Shown here: in pieces, positions 47,635-57,356 of the stretch
Position numbering within the stretch: position 1 is the first letter of the stretch
Layout: each line of letters starts with the position of its first letter
From: Paramoeba atlantica
Taxonomy: Eukaryota > Discosea
DNA: 64,000 nt
Reading direction: 5' to 3'
NCBI GenBank assembly: GCA_977017575.1
Contig: CDRNVI010000002.1
Coordinates: forward strand, 124,001-188,000
Notes under the pieces: model-generated
Seen by the model: the letters and a program-made list of their open reading frames with translations, nothing else
Database searches by the model: none
What the model was told of the DNA's origin: nothing
Made by a program: the position numbers and the translations under genes

Positions 47635-49188
47635 TTATTGAGCTTCCGTCTTGAATGACGAAAACCAGGCACGCGCCGTTGTAAGAAGTTCCTGACATCT
47701 GCAAACCTCCGAAAAATTAGGACGATGTGTCCGAACAGGAATTGTGTGAACTCGGGGATCGCTTAGTTCAATCGGACAACCTGAATAGCGCAAAATATTA
47801 CGGTTTGCCGGACCAGGAACGCCTAACAGAAGCAAAGAACACTTTTGAATGTGTTCCCCCCATTCCTCCAATGTTGTACGGATATCTTCAATCCAACGTG
47901 TCTCTTGGCTTCGTCGTATTTGAGTCCCCGCACTACGGCCACAGTGACCTGCACTGGACTCATGAGTGCTCTGCCTACCGCCTTGCCCTTTTCTAACAAC
48001 GTAGCGCTCAAAAGTTCGATGAACATGACAGGTCTTTCCATGAAATATCCCTCCGGAAAAATAACCCCCGTGAAATAAAACAATACACCAGGGAGAGGTA
48101 CTTAGCTCAGAGAGAGTTGAAAACAAATCAGGCAACTTGGGGTTCTTATCGGCGTGTAATTGAGCATTTACTTGGCGTAGATACTCTGTCTGAGTCAAAC
48201 ACTTAACGTCCTCGTGCGCTGCTGCATTGTACAAGCTGCTGCCTTCTTCTATTGGTGTGTAAGGGTCGGTACTATTGTCGATCGATCTAGATTTATCATT
48301 TTGAGAAATGCCTTCTAAGTTCGTGTCGCTTTCTCCAGGACTCGAGTAAGAACTCTGAAAACACCTCTGCAATGCGATACGCAACAAAAAAGTGTGGAGC
48401 TCTAGAACAAGAATATATTCTCTAGCCTCGTCTGCATTGGGAGATGCCAGATCACTCAATACACATACAATTTGCTCTGAAATCTCAGATGAAGCGCTAA
48501 TATCAATTCTGGAATTAAGTGTAAAATAGCAACGAATTAGAGCAGAATCTGTCACTGCCTCTACGTGACTCAAAGCCTTTATAGAGTGTACTGTACCTGC
48601 AGAATCGCGTATATAAATTTGATTATCATGATCAGGTAACGTCTGTTTACATCTAATGTGACTCGGGCTCCATAATCCCCACAAGGGAAAAACTTTTCTT
48701 GCACAATCGTTTTTCTGCGCTAAAATGTCGAGAAAAGATTTATGCATGTGTGGTCTAAGGTCCGCTTTTCCTTTAAACGGAGATTCAAACTCATAGAGAG
48801 GATGTCCCCTATCGAGTTTGTTCGTCGAATTGTCTGTTTGTAAAAAATTGTGAGCAGTGGTTCTTTTCTGGTTTAAAGCGTGTTGATTTTTAAGACTTTG
48901 ATTTTGGAGCAGCAGCTCCGCGGTGTCCGTTCTCTCTCTTAAACCGGCACGTTGACCTTTTTTTAGATTCCTGGCTTGCCCTGCCTTTTTTCGCGACAAT
49001 TTTTCTTCGGTCTGTAGGCGTTGAATAACCTCCCGGTCTTCTTCGGTCATAATGTTTTCCGTATGTGTTTGAGCCACACTTTTATCGAAATCAATTGCGG
49101 AAGAAAGAGAGGTACGTGACGCTTGCTTTGCTGCTTCATACTTTTCTGCCAAAAGTTGGCGCACTTTTTGAAGCTCAGTCCAAACCAT
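47635..49188 (-). CDS. ANKZF1/Vms1 peptidyl-tRNA hydrolase of ribosome quality control
   Basis: A 517-residue product. The frame opens upstream at 49251, but the first ATG giving a usual N-terminus (MVWTELQKVRQLLAEKY) is at 49188. Residues 365-500 match the VLRF1 domain of Vms1/ANKZF1: SPWCIVLFHGGYFSGGIFHG, RTFERYVVRKGQGGRQS with the catalytic Gln (about Q406), HESSAGHCGRSAGTQIRRSQ and LLLGVPGPANRN. This release-factor-like domain cleaves nascent chains from tRNA on stalled 60S subunits. The N-terminal C2H2 finger usual in the family is not visible, and no ankyrin repeats follow. An N-terminal basic coiled coil (residues 1-100) precedes the core. Confidence 0.9.
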   Translation of the reverse strand: MVWTELQKVRQLLAEKYEAAKQASRTSLSSAIDFDKSVAQTHTENIMTEEDREVIQRLQTEEKLSRKKAGQARNLKKGQRAGLRERTDTAELLLQNQSLKNQHALNQKRTTAHNFLQTDNSTNKLDRGHPLYEFESPFKGKADLRPHMHKSFLDILAQKNDCARKVFPLWGLWSPSHIRCKQTLPDHDNQIYIRDSAGTVHSIKALSHVEAVTDSALIRCYFTLNSRIDISASSEISEQIVCVLSDLASPNADEAREYILVLELHTFLLRIALQRCFQSSYSSPGESDTNLEGISQNDKSRSIDNSTDPYTPIEEGSSLYNAAAHEDVKCLTQTEYLRQVNAQLHADKNPKLPDLFSTLSELSTSPWCIVLFHGGYFSGGIFHGKTCHVHRTFERYVVRKGQGGRQSTHESSAGHCGRSAGTQIRRSQETRWIEDIRTTLEEWGEHIQKCSLLLLGVPGPANRNILRYSGCPIELSDPRVHTIPVRTHRPNFSEVCRCQELLTTARAWFSSFKTEAQ

Positions 49189-50491
49189 AAGGAAGTAAAT
49201 CTGCTGGATGCTAATGAAGACACTATTGTTTGTAAATATGGGATATACCAAGACAGGAGCGCACGCTATTCATGACAAATCAAACTTTGCGCACAAATAC
49301 TATAATTTTGGGTACAGATGGTTCAAAAAAAGAGTTTAGAATTTGATATCGGAGCTCTCAAGCCTCAAAATCACATTTTTGATGTACTTCAACAATTGCG
49401 TATAATCTATACGTAATGGTTTCATAATAAAAAATTTAAATGGTTCTTAATATGGTTCACAATGGAGGTTCCGGGGTCGAGTGAAATTACAATCACCTCT
49501 CTAAAAAACTCTAAAAACACCTTGATTCACTCTAAGCATGTCACTTCAACTTCTTGACTTACTTGCTTCTTGAGAAATCAAGTTAGTGTTGTTCTTCTGT
49601 TGCATAGGATGAAAAATGATCAGAAATGTCATCAAATCTTCAGCGACACCTTCCTCACCAGGCGATGACCCAGATTGGACATTGATTCCTCCATTGACTC
49701 CAGCGAAAATTCTCTAATCAGTGAGCATAAATGGAGTGGAGACGGGCTTGTGGCGCACGAGCAGTCATCTGGTAACATATAGGCTCGTAGAGGCACTAAA
49801 TAGAGGCACTACGTTCGTAGAGGCACTAAGATCTCGGAGAGGATGGAGCGTCTATGAGGACACTGCAAAAATAAAGGCAAACGTGTAATTTCGGTCGAAG
49901 TGAAACTAGTATGAACCCCTCTCTTCTCAGGAAAACTATGATCTTGTGGAGGATGAGTTCATAGGCAAAGGTACCACACAAGAAACGGAAACCGCCCGTA
50001 AGAAAGACGACCAGAGGACTCCACCTTGGCGTTCCGGCCTACAGAACCTCCGTACTAACCCCCCCACAGACTCATTAATTCATGAAAATACTGAAAATAA
50101 TACGCTGGCCATCCCCGAACTCACATCTAATGAAGTGCGGAGAAATGAAACAATGGAACGCACTCTTCGTAGGCGAATCGAACGCCTGCAAGAGAAACTA
50201 CGTTTACGTATCCAATAACTAAACCTTGTTAGCCGCAGCGGCAAGCAAGAGGCACGGTATGAAGAGCTGACCTACTTCTTCAAAATCAAAGCATCAATTT
50301 ATTAGTATTCCAATAAACCGTAAAGACGCTGCTTCTGCAAAATCTACACTCTTCAACGCTAGTAGTTTAAAAAAGACCAAAGGAGCCACTAAAACTAAAA
50401 TTTCTTGGAAAAAATAAAAGAAGCTTTTGGTCAATATTTACTACTTACTTACTACAATAGCAACGGACAATTCATCAATTGGATTGAGACA
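49189..50491. other. 1.3-kb spacer with short repeats and a plus-strand open frame
   Basis: Mostly AT-rich. Three copies of TAGAGGCACTA occur at 49786-49829. A plus-strand frame at 49946-50218 has no ATG (GTG only) and encodes a charged, coiled-coil-like sequence with many Arg and Glu. It may be a relic of a mobile element, but no family is recognisable. Confidence 0.45.
49786..49829. repeat. short direct repeat TAGAGGCACTA x3
   Basis: Copies at 49788-49798, 49801-49811 and 49818-49828; the first and third extend to CGTAGAGGCACTAA. No known function. Confidence 0.7.
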
Positions 50492-51952
50492 CTACTTAGC
50501 CATTTGGGCGCGCTTGTGAATTACGAAGGGTGGAACGCCACGTACCATTGGCTTTTTCCCAGATACAATATCCAAAGCATGTAAATCAATATAGGGAATC
50601 GGATGTTTCGGCAAGAATGCAAACAATGATTTCGCGTTCCAAGTGCTGCTACAAACTGATTGAATCCCATCTACAGACGCTTTAGTGATACCCGTCCGGG
50701 CCCTTTCAGAGGGGCGTGCAGAAATGCGCACTTCTTCATTCTTCATTTCCTCCTCGGCTCGCATGTCTTCTGGTGGTCGCGATGAAAAAGAGAAAAATTC
50801 ACTCGAGCTCCCCAAAGCATCACAGTTTCGACGATCACGATCTTTTACCTCGCTCTTCCCCGCGTTTGCAGACCCAATCGTTTCCCCCTCAACCCTATCC
50901 ACCTCATCCCCCGAAACGTCACACAAATCCACCGTTCGGGTAACCCCCACCCCCTCCACCTGCCCCACCCTCCCCTCCACCCACTTCGCCGCCTCCAACG
51001 CCGCCCAATCCACCGCAGACCCTTTATCCACCGCACACAACCTCTCCCACCTCACCGCCTCAACCACCGCTCCCCCACCCCCCCTTCCCCCAATCCCCCC
51101 GATCGCTCCCCCACCCCTTCCCACCCCCTCCCCTCTCTCCTCCCCCCTCTCTCCCCCCGAACCTCTTCTTGTCCCGGTTCCACGTCCCCCTTCCTCCCTC
51201 CCCCCTCTCCCTCTCCCTCCCCCCACCCCCACCCCCACCCTCAAATACCCCCACCCCCCCTCCCCCCCTCCCACGCCCCTGCACCGCTGCATCGTGCGCT
51301 GCACCGCACACACCCCCGGGTGGGTACTCCACCACCACCACGAGCCCCCCGACACCCGCACGGCCCCCAGCGGCGTCGTCGGGTCATCCACCACCACCAG
51401 CAGGTCGCGGCAGCCCAGGTGGGGGTAGGCCGTGAGGAGGGCCTCGAGCGCGGGGTCCGGGGACCCACCGGGGAGAGGGGACAGCGGACGGCTGTTGTCG
51501 TTGTGGTTACGGTTGTTGTTATCGTTGTAGGGGTAGTAGTTCTGAGGAACCGTACTGGCCAGTACCGCCGCACAGGATCCCAGGAAGGGACAGAAGTAGC
51601 CGTGAAAGGGGTAGGGGGGTTGTTGGGGGTAGGGGTGTTGGGGTTGTTGTTGTTGTGGTCCGGGGGAGAGGGGGGGAGGGAAGGGGTATTGGAGTTTGCG
51701 TAAGGGGCTGTCGAGGGGGAGGGGTTTGAGGGCACGGGGGTGGGTGCGGGTTGGGGGATTTGTTGTGGGAAGTAAGGGGTTGGGGAGGGTGGGGTTGTGA
51801 AGGAGATCCCAGGGGTGGGTGTTGGCGTGGAGAAGGAGACGGAGGGCGGTGAGGGCGCCGAGGGAACGGGTGGGGTAGTGGTGGGGAGGGGAGGTTGTGG
51901 GGGAGGAGGTGCCAATACCGTAGACGAGTTTGGTGAAACGGGGTTCGGTCAT
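50492..51952 (-). CDS. Pro/Gly-rich protein of unknown function
   Basis: A 486-residue product, ATG at 51952. The N-terminal 50 residues contain RSLGALTALRLLLHANTHPW. A Pro/Asn/Gln-rich linker follows, then FHGYFCPFLGSCAAVL, DLLVVVDDPTTPLGAVRVSG and WWWWSTHPGVC, then a Gly/Arg-rich stretch (residues 230-300) and a more ordinary C-terminus ending VIHKRAQMAK. The order of the ordered pieces faintly resembles the MPN-like EMC8/9 proteins, but too weakly to assign. The 5' two-thirds are highly GC-rich and C-skewed. A broken copy of its 5' end lies at 53543-53815. Confidence 0.65.
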   Translation of the reverse strand: MTEPRFTKLVYGIGTSSPTTSPPHHYPTRSLGALTALRLLLHANTHPWDLLHNPTLPNPLLPTTNPPTRTHPRALKPLPLDSPLRKLQYPFPPPLSPGPQQQQPQHPYPQQPPYPFHGYFCPFLGSCAAVLASTVPQNYYPYNDNNNRNHNDNSRPLSPLPGGSPDPALEALLTAYPHLGCRDLLVVVDDPTTPLGAVRVSGGSWWWWSTHPGVCAVQRTMQRCRGVGGGEGGWGYLRVGVGVGGGRGRGGREEGGRGTGTRRGSGGERGEERGEGVGRGGGAIGGIGGRGGGGAVVEAVRWERLCAVDKGSAVDWAALEAAKWVEGRVGQVEGVGVTRTVDLCDVSGDEVDRVEGETIGSANAGKSEVKDRDRRNCDALGSSSEFFSFSSRPPEDMRAEEEMKNEEVRISARPSERARTGITKASVDGIQSVCSSTWNAKSLFAFLPKHPIPYIDLHALDIVSGKKPMVRGVPPFVIHKRAQMAK

Positions 51953-52259
51953 GGGGAGAGAGGATGAGGGAGGGGAAAGAGGACGGGGGAAGGCGCCATG
52001 GGGGGTTGAATGTAAAGGAAGGAGATTTACTTTTCCATCTGTTTACAAAAGTTTTTGATAAAACAATCTCTTACATTGCTTTTTTACGATATTCTTATGG
52101 AATGGTGGTTTATTAGAAATTGCATCGGATGCCCAGCAAACCTGTTGGCAGGCTATCTCTCTATTGCCAGAGTGGAACACGTGCGTATCAATTTGCGACG
52201 AATATGAATTGAACACTGGGAATATCCTACCGAAGGAGAACAACACAGGTCGTTGATCA

Positions 52260-52990
52260 GAATATGAGCGTACACTGGTTTCGCTGAAGGCGAGTACTCA
52301 CTGCGCCGAGCCTAGAAGACCCTCAACCACCATCCCCACCGTGCGACAACAGTTTCATACGATGGACCAACTCTGCCAGGAATTTCCCCCGGACTCAGCC
52401 CGCTCGGTCTTCAGCAGTGAAGGGGGGAGCCGGAGCTACCGCACCCTCCTTCCGGCTTGCGCACTTCAATAGGAACTCTCGTCCTTGTCGGAGCGCGAGG
52501 CCTTAATGAGGCGCCTGCTTACCATGGAGGCGGTGTGGGGAGCATACGTCGTCCAGAAAATCTGCAAGGCGTGCATAGCCCTCCTCAATGGGCCCACCTT
52601 CGCGGGGGAGCCCAAGGTATGTGGGGCGGCCCTGGAGGCTTTAGGATAGTTAAAATACCTAAGGTTGCGGCTCAACGCGACCAAATGTACGCTGGCCACG
52701 CGCCAACGCAGCCTCCTCTCTGAGTTCTCACAAACCAGAATGGCGCACTCCCCCGGAGGGGTTAAGCTACTAGGGGCTGTGAGACAACCATGGGGAAGGC
52801 CCCGTCAGCAAGAAAACTAGTCTGCATGAGGCAGATACAAAACGTTAATTACACCAAGCGGATGAACCCGTAGCCCAACAGGCGGGAGCACTATACGTGA
52901 TCCTATATGGGAGACACCTGCGGTACCGGGTTGCCCTGACATCCAAGCCTGAGCTCCAATACGTGCGCGGCACAACCCTTTGAAACGAGA
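52260..52990 (+). mobile_element. degraded reverse-transcriptase-like relic, probably LINE-type
   Basis: GC-rich sequence unlike its flanks. In the plus direction, short frames resemble the C-terminal part of a retrotransposon reverse transcriptase: an LRLNATKC-type motif followed by a GVKLLGA-type motif, the usual order after the catalytic core. The element is clearly broken in several places and only a small part remains. No poly-A tail or target duplication is evident. It lies between the 50492 gene and the duplicated copy of that gene's 5' end. A LINE is the best guess; another retroelement class is not excluded. Confidence 0.45.
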
Positions 52991-53282
52991 AGTTCTGTGT
53001 TCATGCACTGCATTGCAAAAAGGTGAGAGGGAAGACCCACCTTCTAAATTAGAAGGTGCCATTAGACTAATGGCAATAGGGGTGGTCATTCAGAAGGGTA
53101 ATGCCCAGATCGTACAGGCGGCGGTTTCAGGACTGGTACCGCCGCGGGGTACTATAACTGGGCGAGGGGTTTGGGGGAGTGACGAAGAATTCCTAATGAA
53201 TTCGAAGGCTCCTCTTCCTTCTACGGGCCATTCTTCAACTCACATCCTTTTTTTCGCCGCGTATTGCAGATCAGGAGCAAGC

Positions 53283-53510
53283 ATGACGAAACAATTATCG
53301 GCGCGAAACAATCGGCAGAGGCATGTCAATGTTCATGCGAGGAGTAAGGTCGGAATTTCATCAGAAAGTGTAAATAAGCAAGAAAATATCCTTGAAGCGA
53401 TTCGCTGTGCGAGCGAACTGTTTACAATGGTACCGGTTCTTGATGCAGCAGAACAAAATGACGAGGGCATACTTTCCCCTGAAAGTGGTGATCAGCCCTT
53501 TGTTTTGTAA
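53283..53510 (+). CDS. small plus-strand ORF of unknown origin
   Basis: A 75-codon frame with an ATG, the only plausible plus-strand gene between 0 and 62 kb. Seventeen bases upstream is a good pyrimidine tract ending in AG (CCTTTTTTTCGCCGCGTATTGCAG region, 53246-53269), which would suit a trans-splice acceptor. The translation (MTKQLSARNNRQRHVNVHAR onward) is basic then acidic and matches nothing I know. It lies between the reverse-transcriptase relic and the duplicated gene end and may belong to the insertion. Weakly supported. Confidence 0.25.
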   Translation: MTKQLSARNNRQRHVNVHARSKVGISSESVNKQENILEAIRCASELFTMVPVLDAAEQNDEGILSPESGDQPFVL

Positions 53511-53542
53511 AAGACTTCGTATTAACCACCAGTAGATAAGTT

Positions 53543-53815
53543 TGTGAAGGAGATCTCAGGGGTGGGTGTTGGCATGGAGGAGGAGACGGAGGGCGGTGAG
53601 GGCGCCGAGGGAACGGGTGGGGTAGTGGTGGAGAGGGGAGGTTGTGGGGGAGGTGCCAATACCGTGGACGAGTTTGGTGAAACAGGGCTTGGTCATGGAG
53701 GGAGAGGACGGGGGAGGGGAAAGAGCGGGAAGGCGCCATGTGAAGTTGAGTGAAAGGGGGCTTTACTTTACCTTTCATTGAGTTTTTGTAAAAAGAATCT
53801 CCTATTGTTTCTTAA
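53543..53815 (-). repeat. duplicated 5' end and leader of the 50492 gene
   Basis: Direct repeat of about 270 bp matching 51797-52085: the first 46 codons of the 50492 gene, the start codon, the purine-rich plus-strand leader, and a weaker match further upstream. The two copies flank the insert at 52086-53542. Confidence 0.85.
53556..53696 (-). pseudogene. truncated copy of the start of the 50492 gene
   Basis: Beginning at an ATG (53696) it encodes MTKPCFTKLVHGIGTS and continues to HANTHP, parallel to MTEPRFTKLVYGIGTS...HANTHPW in the intact gene. The next codon, TGG for Trp in the intact copy, is TGA here, giving a 46-residue peptide. Identity over this stretch is high, with a one-codon length difference. 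It could be the leftover of an insertion-linked duplication; it might still serve as an upstream promoter or leader. Confidence 0.8.
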
Positions 53816-54002
53816 AGAGGCTTTCATTTACGAATTGTTTATGTTGCAGGGAAGAGACCATTATTACGGAAATAATAAAAATCCATTCGATTTCGTTCGA
53901 TAAGAATCATAGAGGGTAATCAAAGTACAACCAGGGTATTTTCCAACAACCCCGTTTCAGCATAAATTACGCATCAGAACTACAGGCGAAAAGAGATGTC
54001 AT

Positions 54003-57000
54003 CTAGTCACTATCTTGGTCTTTATACTTTTTGTCAAGTGCTGCCGATGAGATCGAACCAAGCGAACTTGTTGATGCTACAGGTGTCTTTTTGATTACAG
54101 GCTGCGAAACAGCTTTTCGTTTTCTCATTACAGTGGTAGGTCTTTTTGGTGCATATTTTTCAACTTTTGGCACGGTGGATGCCGTTGAAACATCTGCTAC
54201 CTGAGTATCCGAGCTTGGTACAATCGACGTAAGCAGAGACTGTAATTGATTGGGCGCGTCATTCCTCGAATTAGGATGAATTTTTTCAAAATCATCCATT
54301 CCGAATACACGTGTTTTCTTGAAGTCAGCTTTCTCTGGAGCATGCGTAGCTGAGGATGAACTAGCGGAATGAGATACTTTATCCTTTTCAAGAACAGCAT
54401 CAAGTTGATGATCAGCATCAGGTTCTTCTATTTCAACGTTGTTCATCATCTTTGTTGCAGATGATTGTTCGACGGGCGATTCGCTGCTTTTTTCGAGTAT
54501 ATTTCTTGTTTGATTGTGAACTGGACGTACAGATTGTGGATTTGGAATAGCGGAAGGAGGCAAAGAGGGCTTGACGGGGGATAATAATTTTTCTGTTAGT
54601 CGAGGCGAAGTAACTTGTTTTTGCCTTTCTTTTTCCCACTGAATTACTTTTCTAAATAAAGTATCCTTTTCTTTGTCGGATATTTCGTGTCCAGGATCGG
54701 GCAAGTCACTTACGCGTTTCCTCTTGTGCTTCATCTTCCGAAGTGTAACTAATTTTTCCATCAATAACGTAAGCCGCTTCGTGTGACAGTGTCGAATCGC
54801 ATTGTCTAACGTACCCTGAAGTTCGAACAAACAGCTGATGTCCAAGGCACGAGCCGTTTGCTCTTCTTCGACAAAGGCGCAGAATAGTTCAAACAAAACT
54901 GAATCCATTTGAATATCTTTTTGAGCAATATCCTCATTGTAACTCTTCGCTCGATTCTTTAGTTCGAGTAATTTACACCCTTGACGTAGCACCCACTCTC
55001 GTTGAACCTGCTGTCTCTCCGTTCCGATAAGTGCTATAGGAACGCGAAACTTTACGCGCTCCGCGGATTGTACAGTTCCGTACGAAGGATAGTACTTCTC
55101 GCTTACTTGCAGCGGCTGAGCCAGTATTGCATCTTCGGCAACACCCCATATCCAATACCTGGATGATCCTTCAATTGTGTTGTCTGGGTCGTACACAGGA
55201 AGCCACGAGTTGCCCCACGCGGCTCGCAGCATACACAGTAAGCCTTCTCGACTGGAGACGTAAAAAAAACCGTCCTCTCCCCAACCCATCCAACTAAGAT
55301 ATTTTACAGGTAACGAGCATTCTAGGATTTGTTGTTGTACGCTGGCGTTGTAAACGTGAAGGTGCAAATCAGAAAAGCATTTCTCGTAGCACACAGCAAC
55401 CAGATCACGATCAACCTTTTTAGACGAAAGAGATGACATCGAAATGCATATGACGCGATGTGGGGACCGCATAACAGAATATTCGACTCCTGCATGAGTA
55501 AAAAACCTTATGTGCTTCGTTGTTGAGATAGCAGCACACCGGGTACCAACTGCAACAAGTTCGATTTCTTCATCTGGCGAAAGTTGAACCCTCCAATCTG
55601 CGTTCGTACCGAGAGAAACGAAAGACTTATAGAATACGGACGTTGCTGTGGCAAGCATAGCTCCATTTTCACCCAAAGAAGCGGAATGAATTCCACTCTG
55701 TTCGTTAATTCGTATTGCCAGTCGTCCGAGGTCATGAAAATGAATTGTAACTTGCTCCCCAACCTTGCATATCATACCGATAGTGTTGTAGCAAAGATAA
55801 CACCCAGCATCGCTGGGGGGAGTGGAACCGATGGGAACTAGCTCATGCAGGTGAACTGATACTGTTTCTGTAGGTTTTAAAATTGTAGGCCCTGGAGCCG
55901 AGCAAGAACTGGCTCCCGTATTTCCATGGTATGAGAAGTCACTGTTTTTGTCCATTTCATCGAGATCTCCCTTTCTTTTGCCGGTCCGTGTTTCCACATC
56001 GGATAACGAATTCCCGGAGCCTTCGTCAAGGAGACTTGCATACGTCGATTTCCTAAGTGGGAGAACGTTGGAGGAAGGGATCTCCATCTCTCCTTCATCT
56101 TCCTCTTCTTCACTACCTTCCTCTGCTTCGTCATCAAGATAGCGGTTACGCACGCCCATAGACCGTAACTCCGTTTTTAAATCCGTCACAACCTCTTCTA
56201 AAGATTCAGATACTGGCGTTTTAGAATGTAAATGAGAGTCAATTTGAACGTTCGAAAATCCTAACTGATGATCAGAAAAACAAACTATCGCATCAGCAGA
56301 GATTCTTATTTGAAAAGGCTCGTGTTCCAAAGAGAGAGTAGGTGCAATACTGTAAGTTTGTCTTCGAAGATTTAGTTTATACGGAGTGAGCTCCTTGGTC
56401 TTAATTCTACCGGCAATACACGTCCTAGGTGAAACCAGAAATGCCGAAAACACGGAGTGTGAGTCCTGACTACGCATTTCAAGAACGAAATTTAAGCCAT
56501 CCTTAGGAGAAAAAGCGTAAAGCGCTACGTTTGTTCCGGTAGGCACTGCGATGTAATCAATTCCATCAAAAGAGCAGCAACTTACCGCAATGCTCTGTGC
56601 CGATGCACGACGCAGCGCCCCAGAAATTACAAGTTGTGAGTAATGTGAGACGTTCCCGGCTGAGGAGTCAAATATTCGTAGCACTCCGTCATCTCCGAGC
56701 GATGCAATATGCTGAGTTGCCAACCTTAACCAGCAGCAAGCCAAGTGGTTGTAGCTTCGAGTGACCACCTCGTCTTCATGATGAGCTTGCATAAGCCGAA
56801 TGTCACCATCTGAAAGCAGCACTCTCAAACCCTCCCCGCCGAGAGCTATAGGACACTCCAGTGCCTTATCCTGATCCGAGCTAACTACTAAATTTCCTAA
56901 AGCCAAACATCGAACTGCAGAACTGGTTTGAAGCAACAACTTCCCATCCGGCTTCGCTATACTGTAACCGCGTACAGATCCATCGCGAGAAGCACTCACC

Positions 57001-57206
57001 ATTATATCGGACTTCTCTGGGTGCAATTCCAGACAAGCGATCTCATCCTCGTGAGGTGAGGATCGGAGACCCGCGATTTCAGTGTCCAAGCACGACGTGT
57101 CGAGGCGTGCGATTTCACACCCCGAGTGGACAACCGTCAAGATGGTTCCTTCATCCGATAGGGCAACCTTGGAAATGCGAACGTCACAAAAATCGTACCA
57201 CTGCAT
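54003..57206 (-). CDS. Ctf4/AND-1 (WDHD1) replisome scaffold
   Basis: A 1067-residue product, ATG at 57206. Residues 1-300 are WD40 repeats (for example IMVSASRDGSVRGYS and IASLGDDGVLRIFDSS). An acidic linker follows (about 360-380, EEGSEEEEDEGEMEIP). Residues 455-760 match the second beta-propeller typical of Ctf4/AND-1, with VKYLSWMGWGEDGFFYVSSR, MLRAAWGNSWLPVYDPDNT and a helical bundle after it. The C-terminal 250 residues are Ser/Lys-rich and disordered; no HMG box is seen, unlike animal AND-1. The protein trimerises and ties polymerase alpha-primase to the CMG helicase during replication and supports sister cohesion. Confidence 0.88.
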   Translation of the reverse strand: MQWYDFCDVRISKVALSDEGTILTVVHSGCEIARLDTSCLDTEIAGLRSSPHEDEIACLELHPEKSDIMVSASRDGSVRGYSIAKPDGKLLLQTSSAVRCLALGNLVVSSDQDKALECPIALGGEGLRVLLSDGDIRLMQAHHEDEVVTRSYNHLACCWLRLATQHIASLGDDGVLRIFDSSAGNVSHYSQLVISGALRRASAQSIAVSCCSFDGIDYIAVPTGTNVALYAFSPKDGLNFVLEMRSQDSHSVFSAFLVSPRTCIAGRIKTKELTPYKLNLRRQTYSIAPTLSLEHEPFQIRISADAIVCFSDHQLGFSNVQIDSHLHSKTPVSESLEEVVTDLKTELRSMGVRNRYLDDEAEEGSEEEEDEGEMEIPSSNVLPLRKSTYASLLDEGSGNSLSDVETRTGKRKGDLDEMDKNSDFSYHGNTGASSCSAPGPTILKPTETVSVHLHELVPIGSTPPSDAGCYLCYNTIGMICKVGEQVTIHFHDLGRLAIRINEQSGIHSASLGENGAMLATATSVFYKSFVSLGTNADWRVQLSPDEEIELVAVGTRCAAISTTKHIRFFTHAGVEYSVMRSPHRVICISMSSLSSKKVDRDLVAVCYEKCFSDLHLHVYNASVQQQILECSLPVKYLSWMGWGEDGFFYVSSREGLLCMLRAAWGNSWLPVYDPDNTIEGSSRYWIWGVAEDAILAQPLQVSEKYYPSYGTVQSAERVKFRVPIALIGTERQQVQREWVLRQGCKLLELKNRAKSYNEDIAQKDIQMDSVLFELFCAFVEEEQTARALDISCLFELQGTLDNAIRHCHTKRLTLLMEKLVTLRKMKHKRKRVSDLPDPGHEISDKEKDTLFRKVIQWEKERQKQVTSPRLTEKLLSPVKPSLPPSAIPNPQSVRPVHNQTRNILEKSSESPVEQSSATKMMNNVEIEEPDADHQLDAVLEKDKVSHSASSSSATHAPEKADFKKTRVFGMDDFEKIHPNSRNDAPNQLQSLLTSIVPSSDTQVADVSTASTVPKVEKYAPKRPTTVMRKRKAVSQPVIKKTPVASTSSLGSISSAALDKKYKDQDSD

Positions 57207-57356
57207 GAAGGTTCATTGGAAATTATAAAGCTGACCTAGGTGCGAATTTAAGTAAACTTACTACAGTACATTCGAACTTACTAGAGCACAAAAAGGCATA
57301 AGAGAGTGTTGTTTTCTAGTCAAAGAGGAATAAAAAAAATCACCACCCGGTGCATG

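Noticed and set aside
49946-50218. Plus-strand frame with coiled-coil-like translation
   Set aside because: No ATG, no homology and no acceptor-like signal; kept only as a note in the spacer entry.
50685-51703. Plus-strand frames opposite the Pro/Gly-rich gene
   Set aside because: Low-complexity Pro/Ser/Thr translation produced by the same skewed DNA; the minus frame alone runs past the GC-rich part into ordinary sequence.
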